A stretch of DNA of 64,000 bases from Gentiana macrophylla (Eukaryota > Streptophyta > Magnoliopsida > Gentianales > Gentianaceae), in the NCBI GenBank assembly GCA_026214975.1, contig CM047806.1, positions 98,479,811 to 98,543,810 on the forward strand, written 5' to 3'. A model generated the notes under the pieces. It was given only the letters and a program-made list of their open reading frames with translations, did not search any database and was not told the DNA's origin. The translations under genes were made by a program, and so were the position numbers. This document shows positions 46,501 to 56,689 of this stretch, in pieces (the first letter of the stretch is position 1; each line of letters starts with the position of its first letter).

Positions 46501-46878
46501 GCCTCCATTATTCTGAAAGGAAAAAAACAGATTCAATAAGCCACAAATCATGTGATTGAAAAGGGATATCAAATTTACATTCATTTCTTCCTAGAAATGT
46601 CAAATGCCCAAAATTTCTGGAAAGATTTCGACTTTGCTGAGGTTGAAATTTGCTAAGATGAAAATAGAAAAAGGACATAGGATTCTAGCCTCTGTAGAAG
46701 TGGTTAACCAGTTCTTGAAAAGTTCTTCACTATCAGCTCTGAAGGTCTGAGAAAGATTCTTGAATCCCAACATCTCCATGGTTGGAGCTTGCATTCCCAT
46801 GGAGCCCTCCATCATCGTCTTGATAAACAATTCTTCGCTCGTGTTCCTGTAATAATCTGTGTACCCTCTTCCCTCCAT
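43591..46878 (-). CDS. CYCLOPS: CYCLOPS/IPD3 symbiosis transcriptional regulator
   Basis: CYCLOPS (IPD3) is a nuclear DNA-binding activator phosphorylated by the kinase CCaMK in the common symbiosis pathway for arbuscular mycorrhiza. Eleven exons (minus): 46878-46690, 46512-46469, 46023-45883, 45745-45697, 45613-45561, 45426-44780, 44660-44617, 44526-44481, 44118-44070, 43915-43787, 43705-43591. All phases join; the sum is 1506 nt, 501 residues, close to the Lotus protein. The N-terminus MEGRGYTDYYRNTSEELF and PTMEMLGFKNLSQTFRADS are family hallmarks; Ser50 sits in RADS, an RxxS site matching the known CCaMK site, and a second cluster SRSSELRRRYAAMQ starts near residue 153. A basic NLS-like PTKKRRVERSRK lies at 410-421, and a C-terminal coiled coil spans about 440-497. 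I chose the ATG at 46878; one two codons upstream (46884) is possible. Exon 1 ends at a GC rather than GT donor. The gene looks intact. Confidence 0.94.
46105..46345. repeat. Foldback repeat in CYCLOPS intron 2
   Basis: GGATCCTCTGATGTGAAAGG near 46112 is the inverse of CCTTTCACAGCAGAGGATCC near 46235. A near-identical direct copy CACCCTTTCACAGCAAAGGA lies at about 46190, and each direct copy is followed by GAATTCTCGAGAAACTTG. A further GTGCTGTGAAAGTG lies near 46318. Looks like a small MITE or rearranged foldback; no target duplication identified. Confidence 0.6.
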
Positions 46879-47045
46879 TTTCAACTACTTCTTTCCTCTT
46901 CTTATTAATTCTTTGTCTTGCCTGCTACTTTTTTTTTTTCTGGGATTTCAACAGTTTCTCTCTTTTTCTTTCTCTCTCAAAGTTTCATCCTTTTTCTATC
47001 ACTCAACTCTGATATCTGTCATGATATCACCCAAACATGTATTAA

Positions 47046-47058
47046 AGCTTATATATGG
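47046..47058 (-). promoter_or_regulatory. Putative TATA box of CYCLOPS
   Basis: Minus strand CCATATATAAGC, about 170 bp upstream of the start codon. The intervening leader is rich in AG in gene sense (a CT-rich run, 46925-46990, on the plus strand), typical of a plant 5' UTR. Confidence 0.55.
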
Positions 47059-47099
47059 GAGTTTCTAAGCTAATTTTCTACAGTTATGCTGACGAACTG

Positions 47100-47430
47100 G
47101 GACTTTTTAAACACGGAATCTCTCTCTCTCTAGGAATGATTCAAACATGAGATGGTTTTTATGATTGCTGAGTATATGATATGATTGAAGCCGCCTGAAA
47201 CACTGCACTTTTATTTTTATTTTTATTTTTATTTTTTTGAGTGGGAAACATTAGACTTATGAATCGAGTAAAGCTTTCGAACACCTTTTACATACGAGTT
47301 AATCAAGACACTCGGATCGGTTCAATATAGATACACTTTCTCTATTTTTTTAATTTTTTTTTTAACCCATTCGAAATTACCTTATTTATTGGTTCAATAT
47401 AGATACTTTCTCTATTCTTATTTTTTCCTT
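47100..47430. other. CYCLOPS upstream sequence
   Basis: Distal promoter region. It has a TTTTTA repeat at about 47211-47238 and two copies of GGTTCAATATAGATAC (about 47317 and 47391) that form a short direct duplication. No gene seen. Confidence 0.45.
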
Positions 47431-47543
47431 ACCGGTATGAAATTAACTCATTTCGAGGACAATTACCCACATATATATGATAGTACTCGAACCTGTGACC
47501 AAGATGTCACGAGGCCTCAGCTTAACCATTAAACTAAGTCTAA
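47430..47543 (-). repeat. tRNA-derived SINE-like fragment
   Basis: On the minus strand: TAGTTTAATGGTTAAGCTGA (A-box-like), then GTGACATCTTGGTCACAGG and GGTTCGAGTAC (B box). The 5' end abuts the TAA flank of the MITE at 47544. No clear target duplication, so the extent is approximate. Confidence 0.5.
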
Positions 47544-48904
47544 GAGCACTCACAGTAGAATCTGTATATAAAGATAAATCTGTATTTTAGGGATAACAAG
47601 TGTTCAAATTTATCAAAACATTAAGCCCTTGTTTGAGTTGATTTTTTTTTTTGGGGTTTTTATATATCACATTACTAATCATTTCTTATAATTTTCTCAC
47701 CAATCAATTCTTCAACTACAAATAAAAAATATATTAAATCACCTCTCACCATTTCACTTTATCTACTTTATTACATTTTTTAACATTATTTTATTAATTA
47801 TACTATCTTATTTCAATTTCTCTCACCACTCATTTCTTTATCTGTACAAAATTCAAAAAAGACATTTTAACTTTATAATCATTAATTCAATCATTTTTAT
47901 CATATTTTATTATCCACTAGTATATAAAATACCCAAAAAAAACTTCAACCCAAAACAAACGAAGCCTAAATACAGTAGAATCTGTTATATGAATCTGTAC
48001 ACCCCAGATTCGTAAAGAATTGCGTCATATCTCCCGTATAATTGAGAAGTCTTCATATCCCAGAAGCCCCCTCTCTCCTGCTGTTCTCTTCTCCTCTTCA
48101 TTTTTTCTTCTCTTTTTAATGATCTTCTCCTACTTCCAGAATCTTTACACCATATACGACAATCTTTATTTTTTTTGAGTTGTTGTTTCTTTTTATTTCA
48201 AGGAATATGCCTTCAATCGCATGCAATTTCCTAACCCCAAAATATAAAATCAGCAGCAGAAAGGGAACTAAAATGTTTACAAGACTACAAATACAGTTCT
48301 CATGATTTTTTGGGAAAAAAGACAGATCAAGTTTATTAATTTAACTCTAGTTGGCAAATTTGATTCGCTTCTCAACGGAGGAATGTAGCTCCGCCTTCAA
48401 ACTTTCTAGGGGAAGTTATTGTGTAGTATCTGCATTTACACCGAAGTGACGGGTAACAAATCTGGATCACACAGTTTGAATTCAGTTTAGAAATAAAATG
48501 CTCATATCGTGCCACATGGGCGCACTCCGCATATGGCGGGTGCACCCAATAACTTCCCGACTTTCTAGACCTTGTTTCTCAAAGTCGAATAGGGTACCCA
48601 AACCTAGTACCTCATCTACTATGTTCTTCTCGAGTCGGGAGCATAATCTTTTTTTTAATGAAGATAGTTGACAAAATTAATAGAGAAAATTACTATAAAT
48701 ATTTCACCAATTTAATAATAATAGTTGAGAAAATTAATCGAGAATCTGTAAATAGAGATTCTAGTGTATTTTGTCTTGGATAGAAAATCTGTAAGTTGAG
48801 ATACTGATGCAGTTGGCCCTTTACAGAAATTCTGTAAAACTGAAAAATTGGTGTTTGAGTCTGTAAAATAGAGAATCTGTTAGGAGACATTGATGCAAGT
48901 GCTC
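47544..48904. mobile_element. Harbinger-like non-autonomous element with nested MITE
   Basis: Ends GAGCACTCACAG and, from the right inward, GAGCACTTGCATCAATG are inverted. Flanks are TAA on both sides (47541-47543 and 48905-48907), the PIF/Harbinger target type. Subterminal regions repeat AATCTGTA/AGATTCT motifs many times. Interior 48000-48660 is non-coding. It carries the nested MITE at 47625-47966. Confidence 0.7.
47625..47966. mobile_element. MITE, family A copy 1
   Basis: 342 bp. Ends GCCCTTGTTTGAGTTG and (reverse) GGCTTCGTTTGTTTTGGGTT form imperfect inverted repeats. TAA flanks at 47622-47624 and 47967-47969. Homologous throughout to 49101-49458 (shared TATCACAT..CAAATCATTTCTTA, CAACTACAAATAAAAAA, CCACTAGTA(T/A)ATAAAA). 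Confidence 0.82.
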
Positions 48905-49100
48905 TAATTGGCTTCTCTATTCCTATTTCACACATATTATAAAACAACTAAAAACTCATTGAATGTAATTAATACAATATTCTTTTTAACCACTCACTTG
49001 TTAATAATAAGAGTATGATGGAAAAACTGCAATAAATAATGTTTTGAAAATGAAACTACATCATAAAAAAACTGCAATAAATAATATTTTTAGAAACTAC

Positions 49101-49458
49101 GCCTTGTTTGTTTTGGGTGTTTTGGGTGTGAAGTGGGTTTGGGTTTTTATTTATATCACATCACAAATCATTTCTTACAATTCTCTCATTAATCATTTCT
49201 TTAACTACAAATAAAAAAAATATTAAATCATCTCTCACAATTTCATTTTATCTACTTTATTAGCTTTTTTACTATTATTTTATTCATTATACTATTTTAT
49301 TTCAATTTCTCTCATCAATCATTCTTTATCTACACAAATTAAAAAAAAAAACATTTTAACTTTCTAATGATTACTTCAATCAATTTTATCGTGTTTTATT
49401 ATCCACTAGTAAATAAAACCAACCCCAAAACTAAACCCAACCCAAAACAAACACAACC
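49101..49458. mobile_element. MITE, family A copy 2
   Basis: 358 bp. Ends GCCTTGTTTGTTTTGGG and (reverse) GGTTGTGTTTGTTTTGGG. Flanked by TAC at 49098-49100 and 49459-49461. Same family as 47625-47966. Confidence 0.82.
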
Positions 49459-51002
49459 TACATCAATTAATACAATCGGAATATGTATTTTTTTAACCGA
49501 AACGAAATATCTTATAAAGACTACTCGACTACCGCCGGGGAATGTAATTATACACGCCAGAGAACAAACAAACACTGCCAACACAAAGTTGGATTAACCC
49601 AAAACAACAGAAAATGTTAACAATAAAACTTAATACCGTTTGAGAATCAAATCCGACCTAATGGTATAGGTCATTGCAATTTCGGGTGAGAATCAATGTA
49701 TGATTATCATCCACACCCACAATGTATTAAAAATATCCTTCCTCATTCCCAAATTTGGGAAAAAAAGGCTGATATCGAAAGAATCTCTGGTACCACAAAA
49801 ACATAAAGCTCCAACAAGAAAGCTTTGGAAAATAAAAAAACAACACAAGGCAGGAAACTAAGAAAAGAAACAAGAAGCCAAGATGGGTAGAAGCAACCAC
49901 CTAAGCCATAACCAAAACAAGGAGATCCCAACTAACGTGGGTATAATCTGATTTCATACACGTGTCGCTTTTCAGACTTTTGACGGAATAACAATGGCCG
50001 TGTCAGCTAATGGCTTAACATTGTGCTAATCGTTATCTGTCTTCTATGGTCATCTCGACTTCAGACGTCTACAACTTTATAATGCCGACATGAGGCAAGT
50101 TCACCTCACCTCTAACACTCGCTCAAGATTACGCCATCTCCGACCTTAGATAACAATTACACTTCATCATACGAGCATTAACCCACCTTCTTATAAGTGT
50201 TTCATGAATCTACGCCTATAGGACCATGGTTGCTCCATGATTGCCTATTAAACGGCTTTGTGTCATCAATCACGTCTCCCCCAATATGTTGACATGATGA
50301 ACAATGTCTTACTTGTTATATGAAAAAGTTAAGGGTTTGAATTGGTTTATAGTGGATATGGCTCAATACCTTGTGAAGACCTCTCGCCGAGAAATTCGGG
50401 ATCATTGGATACCTTATTCCTTAGCCTCGTTGGTATTAGATTAGAATCATATATTTTCGAGCAATGTGCTATATGTAGTGTCTTTGTAGAGTTGGTTTAT
50501 TATGGGTCTGAAGCCCCTAAGAAGCCTATAAATGCATTGAACCTTATTAGTTAGTTTAATAACTTAAATACATACTTGATGAGTCCGAAAGCTAAAACAT
50601 GTAGTACTTGGTGAGAGACACATTTTGTTTAGCTTCATGGAACTATTACACATCCACATGCTTTGAGATACCAAACGGACTTGTGTCATATTCCACATGT
50701 CAAAACATCAGTGCCTTAGAGGTGCCGAAGAAAATGCTGTGGTGCATACTTACCATGCAAATTGTCTTTGGATCAATGTGTAACAAATGTCCTTGTTGGT
50801 TATGTCTACTAGTGAGATTAGTAGAGGAGTGAGCTACTTGAACATATGTGATATTATTCATGTTGATATTTTCGTGTGTTATAACATGTGTAGATTCGAT
50901 GTTTATACTCGCAACTAAGTACGGTTGTATTTACCCTTTTATTAGGTTGTCTTTAAAGGCACCACGTTTTTTCTACTCGGTTCACCACAACTCTTTAGAA
51001 AA
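49459..51002. other. Unassigned intergenic sequence
   Basis: No gene or bounded element recognised. Short frames at 50342-50554, 50608-50832 and 50848-51063 have no family resemblance. Sequence around 49920-50330 is less AT-rich and may be an old decayed element. Confidence 0.4.
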
Positions 51003-51004
51003 TA

Positions 51005-51284
51005 CTACATCCGGTCCAAAATATAAGTCATCCAAACTTTTTTACTTTGATTCCATAATATAAGTCATTCACAACACCAAGAGAGCATTAATTAATATTT
51101 TTCCTTATATTACCCCTAATTTATATCAATCCAACCACTTTTATTTACTCCACAGTTGTTGCATTTATAATAGTCAAGAGGTGTATTAGACATTTTATCC
51201 ATACATTAATTACATTCAACTACTTTCTTAATTAATGTGAAAATTCTAGGATGATTTATATTTTGGACCGGAAATAAGGTAGTT
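51005..51284. mobile_element. Stowaway-like MITE
   Basis: Long inverted ends built on CCGGTCCAAAATATAAGTCA (left) and the reverse of GGATGATTTATATTTTGGAC (right). TA at 51003-51004 and 51285-51286 fits a Tc1/mariner-type target duplication. 280 bp, no coding capacity. Confidence 0.78.
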
Positions 51285-51327
51285 ACCCAAAGCACCACAC
51301 AATAAATTTTTAAAAATGATTCTACCG

Positions 51328-51590
51328 CCCCAGGACATGGCCACAGTGGTTAAGGCATGGGTATGTGTGTAATGCAAGCTATGTCGGGAGCTGCAGGTCG
51401 GGTGTTCGATTCCAGCAGATCGGCAATACCAAGCATTCTGTTCGATTTAACGGAATGTGGCCTCAGTATCATGATTAAATAGCAGCCCATGTAAACGGAT
51501 CCACTAGGTTACCTGATTTACTTCTCCACTCATTCCATGGGACAGGATGAGTAGGAAGCCCTTCCGGTTAGGGTGTAACCGTTTTTTTTT
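51328..51590 (+). mobile_element. tRNA-derived SINE
   Basis: 263 bp with polymerase III A box (GGCCACAGTGGTTAAGGCA) and B box (GTGTTCGATTCC) and a T-run tail (51582-51590). The 15-bp target duplication AAAATGATTCTACCG is exact at 51313-51327 and 51591-51605, so the insertion is probably young. Non-autonomous; depends on a LINE for movement. Confidence 0.94.
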
Positions 51591-51605
51591 AAAATGATTC
51601 TACCG

Positions 51606-52505
51606 ATGACTCCACACCAATTAAAATTCGAGTTTTCTGCAGCCTAATCTATTTGACTATTGACAGATTTTTTATATACAAAATAAACTCTAAAATTTTG
51701 ACAATTTCATTTAGACCCCACCCTCACCGGCGGTTGACACCTCTTACAACTGCATTCTATATATTGCAGCGGCTAGTTTTCTAAGAAAGATCACAATGTT
51801 GACTTTCCGGCCATTTTGTTGACCATCCTCAAGGGTCTTCTTTTTCTTTCTTAGTGAGTCCAATATCCTCTCCACATAATCTTCCCTCAAAGGGGTTCTA
51901 GGTGGTGTGGGTTGCCGGAATAGGGTGACTGTCGGGTTTTGCATACGGGGATGGGTTACATGCATGGGACGAGGGACAGTGCGGATTAACAGAGATGGGT
52001 TTTACCAAGTTCATGAAGAGTAACTCTCGCATTGATGGAGTTATATACTAACTCTCTCCGTCCGTGGCGGTGGAATGATGTTAAGAACCACCAGGGGCGG
52101 AAAGGCTTGGTCTTTCTTGGTTGCTTGCTTATAGCCATGGAAGGAGGCCATGGTGGTGGCCTGAAAGTGGCGTGAAGAGGTTGCAATGAGCCGCCTGGTA
52201 GGCGAGGACGGCGGTTGTGAAAATTGCGGAGGAGGTGGCGGCGGCGTTTCAAGGAGGAAGGGACAATAGAAAATTAGGTTTTGAGAGGAGGAATTAAAAT
52301 AAAATAAAAATTAAGAATTATATTGTAATTATTTGGTTGGGAGAAAAAGATGTCCAGAGATGTGGTGCGATAGGTAGAAATAGTAATAAAGTAATTGCAT
52401 TCTAGTGTATTGGGTATATGAATAAATTAGTGTGGTGTCTAAAGTAAGATAATATATAAAGATGTGGTGTTTTTTAATTTGGGTGTTCATGTAAAAATGG
52501 TATGG
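51606..52505. other. Unassigned, two minus-strand open frames
   Basis: Open frames at 51965-51744 (73 codons, Lys-rich) and 52252-51986 (88 codons, Arg/Pro/His-rich) lie on the minus strand in locally GC-rich sequence. I recognise no family. They could be a captured gene fragment or chance. Confidence 0.3.
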
Positions 52506-52515
52506 TATCTTTAAA

Positions 52516-53858
52516 GACTAAATAGCAGATTTGATCCTCATCTTTCTCAAAAGCAGGACTTAGCCTCATCTTTCATTTTGGCTTGACCGATCCCTTATCT
52601 TTTAAATTTTTGCGAATTCATCCATTTAACGGATGGTGAACAAAAATTGACAGTAATGATGGTGCTCTGTCTTACAAACGTTTGTTAGCTTGCAAAAATA
52701 TTATTATTTTAATCATTCTTAAAAAAATGACATAAAAAATTCCTAATTTTTCCCCCAATTTAAGTCATCGTTCTCGCTTTCATCATTGGGGTTTATCTCA
52801 AATCACAGCCTTCTTTAAATCATTCAAGCCGGGTAAACAGGACCATTTACTTGGTTGGTTTGTTGTTTCAAAATGCTCAAGTTCCTTGATCGTCTTTGGG
52901 TCCTCACATTTACAAGAACCAGAAAAAAAAAATTGTGTAACCTTACATTCAGGACTCCAAATTCAAGAAACTCCAAAATAATCCACTCTTCTAAAACGCT
53001 TCACACAGTAAAATCTTGGGTCATTCCTACCAACATATGTTCATTTCTTGTGTTCATGTTTAAGTATCCATTTTTTTTTTTTTTTTTTTTTGGAATATTA
53101 ATCTAGATGTAAGCACTTAATTTAGATGATTGATTATAAGTGGTGAATCGCATTCGTGGTTGCATAAACATGCACACAAAGAAACCGCAATTCAAGGCTT
53201 TTAGTAATGCCAATTTACGCACAACGTGGAGTTCAATCACAATTCACCATGAGAAAAGGATGCGAGAACTCAATCACATTCAAACAAATTTTCGCCGTTA
53301 ATATAAAGGTTGCAGAACTCACCATATACGGGCATGGTAGATCCACGAAATCAAGCGCCATTCCGTTATATAATCTAGCAAATTGGGGAAAAAGGTCGAA
53401 ATTGAAAAAATTAGGGTTCTTAGAGTTAAATTGGTGAAAATGATTTGATGATTTGCAATATAGATCAGAGAAACGATATAATGAAGATGTAATTGGGGGT
53501 AAACCCCTCAATTCGATCTACATACAGGCTGAACGATGGAGGCTGAGAAAGAGGAACAAAAGCGACAGACGTTGAAGGGATGATGAATGGAGAAGGGATG
53601 AAGAATTATACCGTAAATAATAACATTAATGGGAAATTTTTTTTCTTCAGGAAATTCATTAAAATATTAATATTTTATTGGCTAACGGTGCGTGAATGCC
53701 ACGTGCAGCTATTCCGTTTATTTTTTGTTGTCTGACCGTTAAATGGACTAATGTTGCAAAGGATTTTAAAGATAAGGATCGGTCAAACCAAAATGAAAGA
53801 TAAGGGGTAAGTCCCTACTTTTTGAAAAAGATAGGGGACCATATTTTTCTATTTACTC
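52516..53858. mobile_element. Non-autonomous Mutator-like element with long inverted ends
   Basis: Inverted ends extend about 130 bp: the left strand reads CCTCATCTTTCATTTTGG, TTGACCGATCC and TCCATTTAACGG; the right end carries the reverse of CTTATCTTTCATTTTGG, TTGACCGATCC and TCCATTTAACGG. The 10-bp repeat TATCTTTAAA at 52506-52515 and 53859-53868 contains a 9-bp duplication typical of MULEs. No transposase inside; a minus-strand frame 53511-53233 (92 codons) of unknown origin could be captured sequence. A T-run is at 53073-53091. Confidence 0.88.
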
Positions 53859-53868
53859 TATCTTTAAA

Positions 53869-55140
53869 TGCACCCTTTTATTATTGTTCTGCACTCGAGA
53901 AGGTGGTTTGGTGTAGGTTGAAATCGAGACCGCTAAAGAGTGAATCCCGGAGTTGAGCTGTTGAAGTTTATATATCTTTTATTCTCTTGTAATAATGGTA
54001 TAGAATCTTTCATTTTCTTTTGTAATACATTGACATAGTTGTTCCATCTAGTTGTAAAGCAAGAATTGTAACGGTTGAATACGTCTTCGATCATCGTGTT
54101 ATAATTTTGAGATATTGTTTTAGTTGCATCATGTTTTGCTTTTCGATCGTTAGTAGAATCTTATAGCTTCCTCGAGTCTATCTTTTTTGTTTTCCACTTT
54201 GTTCTCTGGCGTTGATGACTGGCACTTTTACGTATATAATCGATTAATTCTAACAATATACTTGCCGGACGTTTTTTTTTTTTTTTTTCCGCTAAGGACT
54301 CGGTTTTTATTGCCAAGGACTCAGATCCTGATCGTGAGCGTCACACACATTAAGTATGAATTTTATCATGAGTTGGAGATAGGTAAAGAATATTTAAGAT
54401 TGATTAAATTAATATTCAAATAGAGTCAAATTTGATCACAGTTTAACGAATCAAACTAATGAGGTGAAATTTTAACTGAACTTGAGCTTCTTGGCTCAGT
54501 TCAAACCGTAGCAACACCTCTAAAAGATTTTGATTCAGGGTCAACTATATATACGTTGTTGATAGCAACGTTTGAACAAAGCCAAGACTAAGCAAACGCA
54601 AGAAGCTAACAGATAAAAAGATTAATTAACACCTCCAATAATTGTTTTTTTTCTTTCTTTTTTAGGAAATATCCAATAATTGTTGTTAAAACATATAAAA
54701 TCCAATCTTTGGAAACTTCTTGCCAGCAGTTTATGGAAAACAAAGACCAATATTAGTGAGAACTTTGGGGAATTATTGATGGGGTAGACACAACGTACAT
54801 AAAAATTACGTTTTATTTATGAAATGATTCTGTGTATATCGTATCGTGTAAGAAATTAAAGGGGTGTTTTTGCATTATTAATTTTCAAAACTTGTCAGTT
54901 TGAACTTGGATTTATTTAATAGAAAAGAACTTGGATTTAAAAATTATATATGCATAAAGAACTTTTAATAAATTATGATTTTCAAAAACACAAAAAAATA
55001 CGATCGAATCTCGTCCATTTAAAATATCAATATATGATCTTTATATATAGTGAATGGATGAGAACGATAAAAATATTTCATCAATCGAGTAGAAGGACGA
55101 TCTTTTGTAAGCTTTTCAGATAAATGACAAAACTATTTAT
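53869..55140. other. Unassigned intergenic sequence
   Basis: AT-rich, no gene or element boundaries recognised. T-run at about 54271-54288. Confidence 0.4.
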
Positions 55141-55144
55141 CCAC

Positions 55145-55335
55145 TATCGAAATTCACGTGTTCAAATTCATTGTTTGAATTCATCGCCAAAATTCATCAT
55201 CGAAATTCACTAATTTTCAAAATTCATTGTCGGGATTCACCGATTTTTCGGGATTCATCATCAAAATTCATTCATTAAATTCACCGATTTGGGATTCACT
55301 AGTGAGATTCATTGATTTTAGGATTATTTGTCATT
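55145..55335 (+). repeat. Irregular AATTCATC/GATTCACC repeats
   Basis: About 190 bp made of variants of (A/G)ATTCA(T/C)(C/T)(G/A) every 10-20 bases, e.g. AAATTCATCATCGAAATTCA and GGGATTCATCATCAAAATTC. Confidence 0.75.
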
Positions 55336-55875
55336 CATTCTCGCTATAAAATTACGCTGATTGTTCTTCTCCCTATAAAAAATATGTAGTTGTCCTGTTG
55401 CTTAATAATATTCCAGATTGTGTCCTTATCCCTAATTTCCCATTATATATATATATATATATAATCTCTATCACAAAAGGGTTTAGCACAAGGTTATGAC
55501 TCCCCATCAAAGTCACTACAAATTTTTTATAAAGAACATGTCACTTTCAGCCGGCGTCCTTTGTTTATATTTGTCGATAAAATGGGCCGATGTGTGATGT
55601 GGTAAAATATTCTTACAATATTGTGTCGTAGAATTAGATTGAAGTATGGAATCAAAGGACTGCAGTTTCATTAAGATCCCTTTTAGATTTGCTTGTCTTC
55701 TTCTGCCAACTAAAATGGAATTTCATAGGGACGGACTCTGAATATTTCTAATTTGACTTGATTGATATTTGTAAATTTTCTATTTTTCGTTTTACTTGGA
55801 AGACATAATAATCTTCTCCCCTATGTCGTTTTATATAGTTTATAGGAAAAATTAGGGGAAATCCACATTGCACCC

Positions 55876-55910
55876 CCCCCCCCCCCCCTTCCCCTTCCCC
55901 TTCCCCTTAA
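55876..55910. repeat. Poly-C run with (CCCCTT)n
   Basis: About 17 consecutive C followed by four CCCCTT-type units. The minus strand is a strong G-quadruplex candidate. Confidence 0.9.
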
Positions 55911-56586
55911 TTAAACTCTAATCCAGTGCTCAATTTTTAACAGACAGACAAATAATTTTGTTTGGTCTTTTTTGCCCTTCATTTATATTTGTGTATCTTT
56001 CTCGACATATTCAGTATCTTTTCTTGAACTCAGAACATTTATTGTGATTTTCCTTCAATTCCGGCTCCAATTTCTTCGTTCGAACACATTTATTCCGTAT
56101 CTTCTTTGATTTTCACTTTAATGTCATCTTTTATCTCGACGAATGTTGTTAGTGTTTTGTTTTTTCGATTCAAACTAATCTTTCAGCTCAAATTTTGAAG
56201 TATTCGAAGATAATCCTGTTAGTTTTAGATTTCATATCTAATTTGTGTTTGAAATGTATTTTCTTACCTTGAATCTGTTTTTATGCGTTGTTCTTTCATT
56301 GGAATCAAACCACATTGCATTTTTATATTGTTACTGCACTTCGATTATGTTTTTAGATGTATTTTGAGATCATTTGTGATTGGAAACACATCCTTGCTCA
56401 ATTGCCGTGAATTGCTAGTTTTCAATTACAATTGTTACTGTAATTTGTGTATGATTTCATTGTTATTTGATTTGTAAAATCTTGTGAGAGATGGAGCTGA
56501 TTGTATTTGTTAAGTATAATTTGCATTAGAGAGCAGCTTGATGTCTTATATGTACATAATGCAGTTTTCTCACATGCACTTTAGCT

Positions 56587-56642
56587 GTAGTTGTTACTGT
56601 TAGTGTTATAGTAACACAGTTACACAATAACACTAACAACAT
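56587..56642. repeat. Inverted repeat (GTTAGTGTTAT / ATAACACTAAC)
   Basis: Arms GTTAGTGTTAT and ATAACACTAAC, extended by GTTGTTAC at one side and ACAAC at the other, enclose AGTAACACAGTTACACA. Confidence 0.8.
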
Positions 56643-56689
56643 CAGTATCAGTGACAATGACTTCTTTCTTTAGTGTTAGATGTTAATTT

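Larger units (their letters stand above)
55336..56689. other. Unassigned sequence upstream of MURA pseudogene
   Basis: Contains a short AT microsatellite (55446-55463), the C-rich run (55876-55910) and an inverted repeat at 56587-56640. Possibly the 5' part of the Mutator-like element, but no terminal repeat could be paired. Confidence 0.35.
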
